Source of the DNA: Soonwooa sp.
GTDB taxonomy: Bacteria > Bacteroidota > Bacteroidia > Flavobacteriales > Weeksellaceae
Length of the DNA stretch: 60,601 nucleotides
Reading direction: 5' to 3'
Assembly (NCBI RefSeq): GCF_030151385.1
Contig: NZ_JASLDS010000010.1
Coordinates: 1 to 60,601 of the forward strand
Both the position numbers and the translations under genes were made by a program. Shown here one piece after another: positions 33,404 to 42,584 of this stretch; positions within the stretch are counted from its first letter, which is position 1; each line of letters begins with the position of its first letter. A model generated the notes under the pieces. The model saw only the letters and a list, made by a program, of their open reading frames with translations, made no database searches and had not been told where the DNA came from.

Positions 33404-33850
33404 CTATTTAATTCCAATAAAAATTTCGATTTCGGCATTGTTAGGATCTTGTGCTTTTTCGCCATAGACTTCATAATCATGAAGATAGGTTCTATTTAGT
33501 TCTTTATCTTTTGCCCAAATCTCTCCCCAAGTTTCGCCGACTGCTTTATGGATTTCACCCTTAGCTACAAATTTTTCAGATTTTTGAACATCAAAGGCTC
33601 TTCCTATTAATTCAGCAGGAATATGATCGAGCTTGTCAACTTCGCAGCCGATTATTGTGGTGTATTTCCCTTTGTAGTCGCTTTCGTAATCGGTGTAGAC
33701 AGCGTAAATATTGTCAGAAATTTTATTCGGAATTTTAGAAGCAATGTGTTCACTAAAAAATTGTCCCCATAATTTTCCTAAATCTTCAATAGCGACGCCA
33801 TTTTCGTTAGAAGTTCGGGTTTCAATACCGATAATTTTCAAAGCTTTCAT
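33404..33850 (-). CDS. GyrI-like / AraC effector-binding domain protein
   Basis: A 148-residue single-domain protein. The pattern IEDLGKLWGQFFSEHIASKIPNKISDNIYAVYTDYESDYKGKYTTIIGCEV and TWGEIWAKDKELNRTYLHDYEVYG is that of the GyrI-like small-molecule-binding domain (also found as the effector domain of AraC-type regulators). No DNA-binding domain is present. It probably binds a small hydrophobic ligand; the role is unknown. The ATG at 33850 gives the conserved MKALKIIGIETRTSN start. Confidence 0.85.
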   Translation of the reverse strand: MKALKIIGIETRTSNENGVAIEDLGKLWGQFFSEHIASKIPNKISDNIYAVYTDYESDYKGKYTTIIGCEVDKLDHIPAELIGRAFDVQKSEKFVAKGEIHKAVGETWGEIWAKDKELNRTYLHDYEVYGEKAQDPNNAEIEIFIGIK

Positions 33851-33941
33851 AACAATATAATTTGTACAAATTTAAGCTTTATCAATCGCGTTTTCCAAGC
33901 TTTTCATTGTAGAATTTTCATATTTTAGCGAAAAATAAAAA

Positions 33942-34463
33942 ATGACTAAAAAAGACTTTTTCAGAATTCTAATCAAACTTTTAGTGCTTTCTGCTTTTAT
34001 TCAGAATTTTTTTGGATTGTTAACAAATATAGCAAATATTTTTTCCTCATCTTCAGAGTTTTCGTTTGGAGGATCATTGCTATATCCCATAATCATTAAT
34101 GTTTTGATTGGTGGATTCTTTTTGTGGCTTTTAAGATTGGTAATATTAAAACCAGATTTTATCATCAACTTTTTTAAGTTGGATAAAAATTTCGATGATG
34201 ATAATATTGTTTTAGGAAATCTAAATTCAGAAAAACTTTTGAATCTCGGACTTTTTACTGTTGGAATTTATTTTGTTGTAACTAGCCTTAGTTCGTTGAT
34301 TTCCAAATTGTTTTTGCTTTCTGGTGATTCCTCGATGATGAATAATCCATACTTTAAAGATATATGGTCAAAACAGGAGCTTGTAATTTCGATTGTAAAT
34401 ATGTTAGTTGGTTTAGTATTAATTAGTTATAGAAAAAATATTACAACATATTTTGAAAAATAA
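33942..34463 (+). CDS. Small multi-pass membrane protein of unknown function
   Basis: A 173-residue protein with about four hydrophobic segments (roughly 10-30, 45-68, 100-120, 145-163). I see no recognised domain. It is a single gene with a -7-like TATTTTAG about 20 bp before its ATG and a terminator right after the stop. Confidence 0.65.
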   Translation: MTKKDFFRILIKLLVLSAFIQNFFGLLTNIANIFSSSSEFSFGGSLLYPIIINVLIGGFFLWLLRLVILKPDFIINFFKLDKNFDDDNIVLGNLNSEKLLNLGLFTVGIYFVVTSLSSLISKLFLLSGDSSMMNNPYFKDIWSKQELVISIVNMLVGLVLISYRKNITTYFEK

Positions 34464-34485
34464 AAGACCATTAAAAATGGTCTTT
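34463..34485. terminator. Bidirectional terminator, membrane protein / RidA genes
   Basis: The stem AAAGACCAT / ATGGTCTTT with a TAAAA loop overlaps the stop codon region of the plus-strand gene and lies 5 bp past the RidA stop on the other strand. Confidence 0.75.
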
Positions 34486-34489
34486 AATC

Positions 34490-34864
34490 TTAAACTCTCT
34501 CAGCCGTACATTCAACCTCGATAAGGCAACCACCATTTAGTGGACCAATCGGGATAATGCAACGCACTGGTTTGTGCTCTCCGAAAAATTCGGTATAGAC
34601 TCTGTTAACATCCGCCCAATAAGCGATGTCTGTAATGTACACCACCATTCTGATAACAGATGTTTTATCTTGTCCAAAAGCTTTTAGGACATTTTCAACA
34701 TTTTCTAGAGACAGTTTGGTTTGTGCTTCAATACCTTCGGGAACCTCTTTAGTCACTGGATGTTTTGGAAGTTGACCAGATAGATACAATACACCATTAT
34801 GTTCGATAGCTGGCGAAAAATGCCCTGCTGGAGCTGGAAGCGAAGCGCTTTCTAAAATTTTCAT
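34490..34864 (-). CDS. RidA family protein (enamine/imine deaminase)
   Basis: A 124-residue member of the YjgF/YER057c/UK114 group, which hydrolyses reactive 2-aminoacrylate released by PLP enzymes. The signature SGQLPKHPVTKEVPEG, the conserved YITDIAYWADVNRVYTEFFGEHKPVRC (with the catalytic Arg) and the C-terminal LIEVECTAERV with its Glu are all present, so it is likely active. It is a single gene on the minus strand. Confidence 0.92.
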   Translation of the reverse strand: MKILESASLPAPAGHFSPAIEHNGVLYLSGQLPKHPVTKEVPEGIEAQTKLSLENVENVLKAFGQDKTSVIRMVVYITDIAYWADVNRVYTEFFGEHKPVRCIIPIGPLNGGCLIEVECTAERV

Positions 34865-34971
34865 TGAGATTTATTTTTTTTAAAGTTCGAAAATACTTTT
34901 TCTAAATGATATTTTTGGCATCAAAATAAAAAATCTTACGATACATCAATGGAATCGCTTCAAAAGTCTTC

Positions 34972-34979
34972 TATCTTTG
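34972..34979 (+). promoter_or_regulatory. -7 box of the FMN reductase gene
   Basis: TATCTTTG matches TAnnTTTG exactly, 29 bp before the ATG at 35009. No clear -33 element is seen at normal spacing. Confidence 0.5.
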
Positions 34980-35008
34980 CAGAGTAAAATTTTAAAATAA
35001 TAAAACAA

Positions 35009-35560
35009 ATGAAAATATTAGCACTTTCTGGTAGTAACGCAGAAAATTCAATGAACAGTGTTTTGGTTAAATACGCAGCGAAACAATTCGGTGAAAACAA
35101 CGAAGTAGAATTCTTTGATATGAATGCTTTTGAAATGCCAATCTACAAACACGAAATCGAAGTGAAGTCTGGCGTTCCTGCGGAAGCTCAAAAGTTAGCT
35201 GAAAAAATCGATGCTTCGGATGTTATTTTGTTATCGTTACCAGAACATAACGGGACTTACACGACAGCTTTCAAAAATGTATTTGACTGGGTTTCTAGAA
35301 TTAAAGACAGAACTGTTTGGAGTGAAGTGCCAATGTTATTGATGTCAACTTCTCCAGGAGCAAGAGGTGGTGCTGGCGTGTTAGAAGCGGCAAGCAAAAG
35401 ATTCCCTTTCCATGGTGGTAATGTTATTGAAACTTTCTCAGTACCATTTTATCAAGATAATATTGACAAAGTTGAGGGACTTACTAACGTTGATAAAATC
35501 AATGAGTTAAACGAAAAAATTGCAAAGATTAAACAGCTAGAAAGTATTTTGGAAAACTAG
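35009..35560 (+). CDS. NADPH-dependent FMN reductase-family flavoprotein
   Basis: A 183-residue flavodoxin-fold enzyme that reduces flavins or quinones with NAD(P)H. N-terminal MKILALSGSNAENSMNSVLVKY forms the phosphate-binding loop, LPEHNGTYTTAFKNVFDWVSR is the flavin-contact signature, and SPGARGGAGVLE follows. Similar to azoreductase and chromate-reductase relatives; substrate unknown. A hairpin terminator lies 150 bp after the stop. Confidence 0.9.
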   Translation: MKILALSGSNAENSMNSVLVKYAAKQFGENNEVEFFDMNAFEMPIYKHEIEVKSGVPAEAQKLAEKIDASDVILLSLPEHNGTYTTAFKNVFDWVSRIKDRTVWSEVPMLLMSTSPGARGGAGVLEAASKRFPFHGGNVIETFSVPFYQDNIDKVEGLTNVDKINELNEKIAKIKQLESILEN

Positions 35561-35709
35561 AATTCAAAATTTTCTAGGATATTTATCCAAAAAGTTTTAA
35601 TTTTGTCAAAAAGAAAGAAAGTGAATATTCAGACCAACTATTTGAAGCCGCATTGCTACTATTCCAATAAAGGAAAAGTTGTGGGCTCTGAAAGTCTGAA
35701 CTAAAATAC

Positions 35710-35741
35710 AGCCGATAATCTGAAAGATTGTCGGCTTTTTT
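35710..35741 (+). terminator. Terminator after the FMN reductase gene
   Basis: The stem AGCCGA-t-AATCT / AGATT-g-TCGGCT with a GAA-type loop is followed by a T-run. There is 150 bp of AT-rich non-coding DNA between the gene and this hairpin, so it could also end a separate small transcript. Confidence 0.75.
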
Positions 35742-35947
35742 ATTGTCCTTTTTTTGAGGATAATTAGCTCGCAAACAATATAGTTTGAAATAAATCTGAA
35801 AGTCCTAGCAATTCTTTTGCAGGCAAAGTGAAAAGTGAAAATGAAATGCGGCATTGTCGGATTTCGACTGGGAGCTAAAGGCGTAAGACTTAATCTATTT
35901 TGCGTCTTTGGTTTTCCAAAAAAATCAAAAAGTAAAAGAAAAGAATC
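35742..35947 (+). other. Leader region before purM, with a hairpin
   Basis: About 200 bp with no gene. A 10-bp hairpin (two G-T pairs) AAAGGCGTAA / TTGCGTCTTT lies at 35877-35909, and a GCATTGTCGG...CGACTGGGAGC segment before it may also fold. It could be a purM leader structure. I do not recognise a known riboswitch and see no T-run after the hairpin. Confidence 0.4.
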
Positions 35948-36937
35948 ATGAGCAACACTTACAAGTCAGCTGGCGTAGACAAAGAGGAAGGTTACAAAAC
36001 CGTAGACAAGATAAAATCTGCAGTAGCAGAAACGCATAACAAAAATGTTCTTAATAACTTAGGGAGTTTTGGAGCTTTCTATGAAATTGGAAACTACAAA
36101 AATCCAGTTTTGGTGTCGGGAACAGATGGCGTTGGTACAAAGTTAAAAGTAGCTTTGGATACCAAGCAATATGACTCTATCGGCGTTGACTGTTTTGCAA
36201 TGTGTGCTAACGACATTCTTTGTCATGGTGCAAAACCATTATTTTTTCTAGATTATTTGGCTTGCGGTAAGTTGGATTCTGACATCGCAGCCGAAATTGT
36301 TCTTGGGATGGTGAAAGCTTGCAAAGATAATGAGTGTGCCTTAATTGGTGGTGAAACTGCAGAAATGCCAGGGATGTACCAACCAGGCGATTACGATGTT
36401 GCAGGATTTTGTGTGGGCATCGTAGAGAAAGACCAGATTATTGATGGTTCAAAAATTAAAACTGGAGACAAAATTATTGCTTTGCCAAGTTCTGGTTTCC
36501 ACTCTAATGGTTTTTCTTTGGTAAGAAAAGTATTCCCAAATTTTGAAGAAGAATTTGAAGGAAAGCCTTTGTACGAAACGCTTTTGGTACCAACAAGATT
36601 GTATTATCAAGATATTCATAAATTGTTAAATGAAGTGCCTTTGCACGGTATCGCGCACATCACAGGCGGTGGATTGTACGAGAATATTCCAAGAATTATT
36701 GGTGATGGACTTTGTGCAAGTATTGAAGCTTCAAAAATCAAAATTCCGAATATTATGTTGGAGTTAGAAAAACGTGGCAATATTGCTAGAGAAGAGATGT
36801 TTGGGACTTTCAACATGGGCGTTGGGATGATTGTGGTTGTTGATGGAGAGCATGCTCACAAGGTTTTAGAATTGCTTGAGGATGCTTACGAAATTGGAGA
36901 AATCACGGAAGGTAACGAGAAAATCGTTTTATTGTAA
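35948..36937 (+). CDS. purM: Phosphoribosylformylglycinamidine cyclo-ligase
   Basis: ATP-dependent ring closure to AIR, fifth step of purine synthesis. The 329-residue length is normal. Signature segments: SYKSAGVD-type start (NTYKSAGVDKEEGYK), VSGTDGVGTKLKVA, CVAMCANDILCHGA-type (CFAMCANDILCHGAKP), IGGETAEMPGMY and HITGGGLYENIPR. It is followed by purN and purH on the same strand. Confidence 0.97.
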   Translation: MSNTYKSAGVDKEEGYKTVDKIKSAVAETHNKNVLNNLGSFGAFYEIGNYKNPVLVSGTDGVGTKLKVALDTKQYDSIGVDCFAMCANDILCHGAKPLFFLDYLACGKLDSDIAAEIVLGMVKACKDNECALIGGETAEMPGMYQPGDYDVAGFCVGIVEKDQIIDGSKIKTGDKIIALPSSGFHSNGFSLVRKVFPNFEEEFEGKPLYETLLVPTRLYYQDIHKLLNEVPLHGIAHITGGGLYENIPRIIGDGLCASIEASKIKIPNIMLELEKRGNIAREEMFGTFNMGVGMIVVVDGEHAHKVLELLEDAYEIGEITEGNEKIVLL

Positions 36938-37013
36938 AATGTAAAAAGTATGATGTACAAACTAAGATGGAGATAATATTCATTTTACGTTGTAGATTAT
37001 ACATTATACAAGT

Positions 37014-37577
37014 ATGAAAAAGATTACAATATTAGTTTCTGGTTCTGGTACCAACCTTCAACGTATTATCGACTGTATTGCTGCTGGTGAAATTCAAAAT
37101 GCAGAAATCAACCTCGTTGTTGCGGACCGCGAATGTTTTGGATTGGAAAGAGCTGCTAAACATCAGATTGATAATGTTTTAATTCCGAGAGGAAAAGCGT
37201 TTTCTGACGAGTTGGATAAGTTAGTTCCAAAAGATACAGATTTGATTGTTTTGGCAGGTTTTCTGTCAATTCTAAAATCAGACTTTTGCCAGAAGTGGGA
37301 TAAAAAAATGGTTAACATTCATCCATCATTGTTGCCGAAATTTGGAGGAAAAGGAATGTGGGGACATCATGTTCATGAAGCGGTTATTGAAGCTAAAGAA
37401 AAGGAGAGTGGTGCAACAGTTCATTATGTAACGACAGGTGTTGACGAAGGCGATATTATTTTGCAAGGAAAAGTTGCATTGGATGAAAATGAAACTGCTG
37501 AAAGTTTAGCTCAAAAAATTCACATTATTGAATATGAAATTTTTCCAAAAGCTATTAATAAAGTTTTAAATTCTTAA
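37014..37577 (+). CDS. purN: Phosphoribosylglycinamide formyltransferase
   Basis: Transfers a formyl group from 10-formyltetrahydrofolate to GAR in purine synthesis. The 187-residue chain has VSGSGTNLQRIIDCI at the start, the catalytic Asn/His in MVNIHPSLLPKFGG, and the Asp in VTTGVDEGDIILQ. It is 76 bp after purM and 189 bp before purH, and is probably in the same transcript. The gap after purM contains degenerate repeats of a TGTACA/TATACATTATA kind. Confidence 0.96.
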   Translation: MKKITILVSGSGTNLQRIIDCIAAGEIQNAEINLVVADRECFGLERAAKHQIDNVLIPRGKAFSDELDKLVPKDTDLIVLAGFLSILKSDFCQKWDKKMVNIHPSLLPKFGGKGMWGHHVHEAVIEAKEKESGATVHYVTTGVDEGDIILQGKVALDENETAESLAQKIHIIEYEIFPKAINKVLNS

Positions 37578-37766
37578 TTGAATTTAGTTAAAGTTTATTT
37601 TAAGTGATATTTTTAATTGTCTAAAAATCAGATGTTAAAAATGGTTTTAATTAAATACTTACTTTAAGTAAATTTAAATTGATATAAATCCTATAAAAAT
37701 AAAAATCCGGAGTTGAAAGAACCGGTAAAACTGCAGTTTTGAAATGGCTGTAAAAAGTAAATTGAA

Positions 37767-39281
37767 ATGAAAAAAAGAGCATTAATTAGTGTTTCAGACA
37801 AAAGTGGATTGCAAGATTTTGCAAAGTTTTTAGAGCAAAACAACTGGGAATTAATTTCTACAGGTGGAACTTTTAAACATCTAAAAGAAGCAGGTCTTAA
37901 TCCAATTCAGATTGATGAAGTAACCGATTTTCCAGAGATGTTGGATGGTCGTGTAAAGACCTTGCATCCAAAAGTACATGGTGGACTTCTTGCGGTTCGT
38001 GATAATGAAGAGCACATGAACACCGTTAAAGAGCATCAAATCGGACTTATCGATATGGTTATTGTTAATCTTTATCCATTTTTCGAAAACGCTAACAAAG
38101 ATATTTCATTAGACGAAAAAGTTGAGTTTATCGATATTGGTGGACCTTCTATGCTTCGTTCTGCTGCTAAGAATTTTAAATCTGTAGCAGTTATCACCAA
38201 TGTAGAAGATTACGATTTGGTAAAGCAAGAAATGGAAACTTCTGGAGATACAACTCTAGAAACCAGAAAGACGCTTGCTGGTAAAGTATTCAACTTAACT
38301 TCTGCTTATGATGCTGCGATTGCAAAGATGTTATTGGATGAAGAATATCCGCAATATCTAAATGCTTCTTACAAAAAAGTGGCTGACCTTCGTTATGGAG
38401 AAAATCCACATCAATCGGCTGCTTATTATGTTTCGACAATCGAAAATGGTGCGATGAAGGATTTCGAACAACTTGGAGGTAAAGAGTTGTCTTTCAATAA
38501 TTTGAGAGATATGGATCTTTGTTGGAAAGTTGTTACTGAGTTCAAAGAAGAAATGGCTTGTTGTGCGGTTAAGCACTCGACACCTTGTGGCGTTGCAATC
38601 GGTACATCGGCTTTAGAAACTTATCAAAAAACTTTTGAGTGCGATCCAGTTTCAATTTTTGGAGGAATCGTAGCAATGAATTACACTGTTGATGCGCCAA
38701 CTGCTGAAGAACTTAACAAAACTTTTTTAGAGATAGTTATGGCGCCAGATTTTACGGCAGAAGCTTTGGAAGTTTTAAACAAAAAGAAAAACCTTCGCGT
38801 TATCAAAATCAAAAATGCTGTTTCGGACAAGCAAACTTGGGTTAAGGTTGATGGTGGAATATTGGTACAAGATAATGATAATCAGTTTTCTAACGATATT
38901 AAAGTTGTTACGGAAACGCAACCGACAGAAGCGCAAAGAAAAGCTTTATTGTTCTCGCAACGTGTGGTTAAATACGTAAAATCAAACGCAATTGTAGTGT
39001 CAAATGGCATCCAAGCGTTCGGAATTGGCGGTGGTCAAGTTAACAGAATTTGGGCAACACAACAAGCTATCGAAAGAGCAAAAGAAAAATTCTCTGGCGA
39101 TTTAGTTTTGGCTTCTGATGCATTTTTCCCTTTCAGAGATGTTGTTGATTTCTGTGCAGCAGAAGGTATTACAGCAATTATCCAACCTGGTGGAAGTATG
39201 AAGGATCAGGAAAGTATTGATGCTGCTAATGAGCACAAAATCCCGATGATGTTCACGGGAATGAGACATTTTTTTCATTAA
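37767..39281 (+). CDS. purH: Bifunctional AICAR formyltransferase / IMP cyclohydrolase
   Basis: Catalyses the last two steps to IMP. The N-terminal MGS-like IMP cyclohydrolase domain (about 1-190) shows SVSDKSGLQDFAKFL, STGGTFKHLKEAG and DGRVKTLHPKVHGG. The C-terminal AICAR formyltransferase domain shows LRYGENPHQSAAYY, VKHSTPCGVAIG, SDAFFPFRDVVDFCAAEGI and IIQPGGSMKDQESIDAANEH. The 504-residue length is normal. A clear terminator follows, which closes the purM-purN-purH unit. Confidence 0.97.
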   Translation: MKKRALISVSDKSGLQDFAKFLEQNNWELISTGGTFKHLKEAGLNPIQIDEVTDFPEMLDGRVKTLHPKVHGGLLAVRDNEEHMNTVKEHQIGLIDMVIVNLYPFFENANKDISLDEKVEFIDIGGPSMLRSAAKNFKSVAVITNVEDYDLVKQEMETSGDTTLETRKTLAGKVFNLTSAYDAAIAKMLLDEEYPQYLNASYKKVADLRYGENPHQSAAYYVSTIENGAMKDFEQLGGKELSFNNLRDMDLCWKVVTEFKEEMACCAVKHSTPCGVAIGTSALETYQKTFECDPVSIFGGIVAMNYTVDAPTAEELNKTFLEIVMAPDFTAEALEVLNKKKNLRVIKIKNAVSDKQTWVKVDGGILVQDNDNQFSNDIKVVTETQPTEAQRKALLFSQRVVKYVKSNAIVVSNGIQAFGIGGGQVNRIWATQQAIERAKEKFSGDLVLASDAFFPFRDVVDFCAAEGITAIIQPGGSMKDQESIDAANEHKIPMMFTGMRHFFH

Positions 39282-39311
39282 AAAATTAATAGATTAAGTA
39301 ATAGTTTGTTG

Positions 39312-39346
39312 CATCGCCCGAGTTTTTGACTTGGGCGATGTTTTTT
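39312..39346 (+). terminator. Terminator of the purM-purN-purH unit
   Basis: A GC-rich stem CATCGCCC / GGGCGATG, extended by GAG/CTT, with a TTTTTGA loop and T-run, 30 bp after the purH stop. Confidence 0.92.
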
Positions 39347-39392
39347 ATTTAAGCCAAAAAAACTAAATTGTAACAACCTTTAAATTTTAAAA

Positions 39393-39818
39393 ATGATAAG
39401 ACCAATACAGGCAAATGACGCCAGTCGAATTTCTGAGCTTTTAGCACAAATGGGATATCCAAACACGGAATCTTTTATGTCTTCTAAGATTTCAAAATTT
39501 CTTAAAGATGAAAACGAATGCAGTTTGGTTTATGAAGAAAGTGGAAAGGTATTAGGTTTTATCTCAATGCATTTTATTCCTCAGATTGCGGTGGAAGGCG
39601 ATTTTGCAAGAATCAGTTATTTGGTGGTTGACGAAAATACGCGTGGCAAAAACATTGGCAAAAAACTGTTGGATTATTGTGAAAAGCTAGCTGTTGAAAG
39701 AGATTGCGATAGGATAGAGCTGCATAGCAACTTTACGCGTGAGGCGGCGCATCGATTTTATTTCCGTGAAGGATTTGAGGATGTTCCAAAATATTTGGTA
39801 AAGTATCTAAAGAAATAA
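39393..39818 (+). CDS. GNAT family N-acetyltransferase
   Basis: A 141-residue acetyl-CoA-dependent acetyltransferase. Motif A is YLVVDENTRGKNIGKKLLDYCEKLA, with RGKNIG as the pyrophosphate-binding loop. The end HSNFTREAAHRFYFREGFEDVPKYLVKYLKK is the typical motif B and closing strand. Substrate unknown. It is an independent gene after the purine operon. Confidence 0.9.
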   Translation: MIRPIQANDASRISELLAQMGYPNTESFMSSKISKFLKDENECSLVYEESGKVLGFISMHFIPQIAVEGDFARISYLVVDENTRGKNIGKKLLDYCEKLAVERDCDRIELHSNFTREAAHRFYFREGFEDVPKYLVKYLKK

Positions 39819-39865
39819 ACTTTGCATTTTTTTGAGTTTTTGAAGAAGAAGTAAATTCTTCTTTT

Positions 39866-39873
39866 TAATTTTG
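39866..39873 (+). promoter_or_regulatory. -7 box of the e(P4)-family gene
   Basis: TAATTTTG matches TAnnTTTG, 17 bp before the ATG at 39891. The -33 element is not clear at normal spacing. Confidence 0.5.
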
Positions 39874-39890
39874 TGAAAAATAATTTTTAA

Positions 39891-40721
39891 ATGAAATATT
39901 TTAATTGGATAGTTGGCGGCGCAATGTTGTTGGGTGTAAGTTCTTGTCAAACAACACATAAGGCTGTAGAATACACACAGCAAGCAAAACCAGCTTATCA
40001 AAATCTTCAAGTTGATGGAAAGCTTTACGCAGCGTTTTTCCAGCAAAGAGCTGCCGAGTATCAAGCTTTGTGTCAACAAGCTTATAATGTTGCACAATTC
40101 CGCTTGGATGAGGCTTTAGCAAAGAAATCGGCAAAGCCTTTAGCGATTGTAACGGACATTGATGAGACCTTTATGGATAATTCTTATTACGCTGTAGAAA
40201 TGGCTAAAGAAGGAAAAATTTATGACCTGCAAAGTTGGAAAAATTGGACTTCAAAAGGTGTTGCAACACCACTTTCTGGATCTTTGGATTTCTTTAATTA
40301 TGCAGCGTCAAAAGGTGTTCAGATTTTTTACATTACCAACAGAAACGAAGACGAGCGTGCTGGGACGGTTGCCAATCTGGAGCGTTATAAGTTTCCTATC
40401 CAAAGTCCGCAAAATGTAATTTTCCGAAGCAAAGAAAGTAGTAAAGAAAATCGTCGCCAAGATGTTGCGAAAAAGTATGATATCGTGATGTTATTGGGAG
40501 ATAGTTTGACGGATTTTTCTTCATTATTTGATAATCATCCAAGCGAAGAAAAGCGTGCACAAGCTGTGCAAACGCTTAAAAATGAATTTGGAAAGAAATT
40601 TATTGTTCTTCCAAATGTGGGTTATGGCGATTGGGAAGCAGCAATATTTGATTATAAAAATGATTTGCCTCAAATAAAAAGAGATTCGATTTTATACAAT
40701 GTTGTGAAATCAAATCCTTAA
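39891..40721 (+). CDS. 5'-nucleotidase, lipoprotein e(P4) family
   Basis: A class C acid phosphatase anchored in the membrane by lipid. The 276-residue chain has a lipobox GVSSC (Cys19), then a HAD phosphatase core with the DxD motif TDIDETFMDNSYY (Asp89, Asp91), FYITNRNEDERAG and the Lys/Asp segment IVMLLGDSLTDFSSLF. In Haemophilus this family dephosphorylates NMN and nucleotides for uptake. Single gene. Confidence 0.93.
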   Translation: MKYFNWIVGGAMLLGVSSCQTTHKAVEYTQQAKPAYQNLQVDGKLYAAFFQQRAAEYQALCQQAYNVAQFRLDEALAKKSAKPLAIVTDIDETFMDNSYYAVEMAKEGKIYDLQSWKNWTSKGVATPLSGSLDFFNYAASKGVQIFYITNRNEDERAGTVANLERYKFPIQSPQNVIFRSKESSKENRRQDVAKKYDIVMLLGDSLTDFSSLFDNHPSEEKRAQAVQTLKNEFGKKFIVLPNVGYGDWEAAIFDYKNDLPQIKRDSILYNVVKSNP

Positions 40722-40785
40722 GAATTTTATGAATTCTTTATTGCTAAAACTTTGGCAATATTTTCTGATAAAAAACGAATTTTAG

Positions 40786-40838
40786 AATGCTCGAAAGATG
40801 ACTTAATATTTAAGTTTTTCTTTGGGCATTTTTTTTGT
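40786..40838 (+). terminator. Terminator after the e(P4)-family gene
   Basis: The stem AATGC-TCG-AAAGA / TCTTT-GGG-CATT with an AT-rich loop is followed by eight T. It lies 65 bp after the stop. The rest of the gap to 40992 shows nothing I recognise. Confidence 0.65.
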
Positions 40839-40991
40839 TTTTAAATGTTAGTTATCTGGCTGATTATTAATATGATACAAGCTTTGTTGAACAACTTGAT
40901 GAGTATTAATTTAATCCGAATATAGTTCTTGACAAAAATTTTAAAATTTCTGTTTCCGATTTATGCCAAAGTGTTTTTAGGTTAACAATAA

Positions 40992-41645
40992 CTATGCTGA
41001 GCAAACCTCAAATCGATCAATGGCAGTTAGATAGTATTTACCATCTATTGGCGCAACATAAAAAATAAAAGCATCTTGATTTTCATAGATTAAAATTACT
41101 TTATGGCTTTTGTTTTCAATCTCTTCGAATTTTTTGATTTCTGCATTCGACCAAGCGTCTTTATCGATGTATTCAACTTCGGACTTCGCTACATAAGATA
41201 GTGTTTTGTCATGCTTTTTCGTGTCAACATAGATGCCCTCAGGGTTATTCCAAGTTTCTGTTCCACAATCAAATTCCGGCAAAGTGCTATGGGTAATTTT
41301 ATAATTGGTTTTGAAATCGACTACATAAGGCAAATAGTCAGGAACAGGCTTTGCGAATGAAAAATCTTCGGAAGTCCCAATGTTATTAAATGCGCCTCTA
41401 GCATAGAGAAAAGTGATTCCGTATTTTTTGTTAATGTAGCTGTTGATTTTCACATTATCTTTTTGCTGATAGGCTTTTATGATGTCAACAATGGCTTCGT
41501 CTAGTGTGACTTCTTGTGGCTTTTCTTGTGATACGACCTTTTCAACTTTTAAGCTATCATTGGCTTTGTTCTTTACGGATTCGTCATTTTTTTTATCACA
41601 AGAAATAATCGAAAACACGATTAAAATTGAAATCCATTTTTTCAT
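40992..41645 (-). CDS. Lipoprotein of unknown function
   Basis: A 217-residue lipoprotein with lipobox SIISC (Cys16), a lysine-rich linker and one globular domain. Three further Cys (C-GTETW, near the C-terminal CSA) may form a disulfide. I do not recognise the domain (segment KKYGITFLYARGAFN, SKHDKTLSY, YYLTAIDRFE). Single gene on the minus strand. Confidence 0.7.
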   Translation of the reverse strand: MKKWISILIVFSIISCDKKNDESVKNKANDSLKVEKVVSQEKPQEVTLDEAIVDIIKAYQQKDNVKINSYINKKYGITFLYARGAFNNIGTSEDFSFAKPVPDYLPYVVDFKTNYKITHSTLPEFDCGTETWNNPEGIYVDTKKHDKTLSYVAKSEVEYIDKDAWSNAEIKKFEEIENKSHKVILIYENQDAFIFYVAPIDGKYYLTAIDRFEVCSA

Positions 41646-41822
41646 AGCTAAAAGATTAAAAGTTAAATTGTTTGATACATGATAAATTTAAAAAATAAAA
41701 CCAAATAGCTTTTAATATTTTACCACGGGATTTCGCTGTTTTTGTCAAGATATTTTCCTGTTAGATTCCGATCAAGATTTGTTGCGTATTTAACGATGAT
41801 TTTTGAAAAATATAATTAAATA

Positions 41823-41860
41823 AAAAAAGCAGCCTTTAATAATCATAAAAACTGCTTTTA
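41823..41860 (-). terminator. Terminator of the small membrane protein pair
   Basis: AAAAAGCAG / CTGCTTTTA stem with an AT-rich 20-nt loop and an A-run on the left, i.e. a T-run on the minus strand, 20 bp past the stop of the 41879 gene. Confidence 0.65.
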
Positions 41861-41878
41861 TTGTTAGTTGGTTGGTTA

Positions 41879-42127
41879 TTAAACAATTCCACCACCAACG
41901 ATAAGTCTAATAAATCCTAAAACCATTGCAATAGAACACATGATAATTCCTGCCATGGCATTTGATTTTGGTTGGTCATCTTCTTTACCATAAGCCACAA
42001 CGCTAAGTATTAAACCTATTACGGAAAATGGGATGTTAATCCAATTAAATGCGCCTAAACATGGGATAAATCCTAATAGCATCCCACAAATTGCTAGGAT
42101 ACCAATTACTAATGCAACTGTTTTCAT
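41879..42127 (-). CDS. Small membrane protein (two to three helices)
   Basis: An 82-residue hydrophobic protein with helices at about 2-20, 28-48 and 57-78. The middle loop GKEDDQPKSNAMAG has the look of DUF4190-type small membrane proteins, but this is a weak assignment. It starts 6 bp after the stop of the DUF2752 gene and both are probably co-transcribed. Confidence 0.65.
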   Translation of the reverse strand: MKTVALVIGILAICGMLLGFIPCLGAFNWINIPFSVIGLILSVVAYGKEDDQPKSNAMAGIIMCSIAMVLGFIRLIVGGGIV

Positions 42128-42133
42128 AATCGT

Positions 42134-42460
42134 TTACTTTCTAAAATTTTTAAGTTGATATGTTATTAAAAATCCAGCATTAATCAATAATCCAAAGAAT
42201 ATGAAAATGCTAGATGAGTTGAGTTGTAAGGCTTTGCCGAAATGAAGATGTTTGATTTCGAAAAAAGCGCGAGATGATCCACAGAGGATACACGAACTGC
42301 CTTGCAGTTGCGAAGGACAAGTTGGTATTTTGCTAAGTAAAAAATCTTCGGTGGTAAAAAAAACAAGTGATAAAACCAAAATGGAAATGAGCCCTGAAAT
42401 TTGCCAAACGATAAAAATGGCTTTGTGTAATTCGGTGTTATTTTTTAAGGTTTGGATCAA
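42134..42460 (-). CDS. DUF2752 domain membrane protein
   Basis: A 108-residue membrane protein with the DUF2752 signature SCILCGSSRAFFEIKHLHFGKAL (family pattern CPxCGxTRA) and hydrophobic segments around 15-35 and 80-100. The function of DUF2752 is unknown. It lies 6 bp upstream of the 82-residue membrane protein gene, a pairing that suggests a small two-gene unit. Confidence 0.8.
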   Translation of the reverse strand: MIQTLKNNTELHKAIFIVWQISGLISILVLSLVFFTTEDFLLSKIPTCPSQLQGSSCILCGSSRAFFEIKHLHFGKALQLNSSSIFIFFGLLINAGFLITYQLKNFRK

Positions 42461-42584
42461 ATGGGTTTGTGTTTCTTTTAAGAAGCTTCTAAATTAAGGA
42501 AAAATGTCGAGTTTAGAAAGATTGAAAAACAAAATCACTTATATTTTTGTAAAAAATACTTCTTTATTCTATTTCTGGCAAAGA

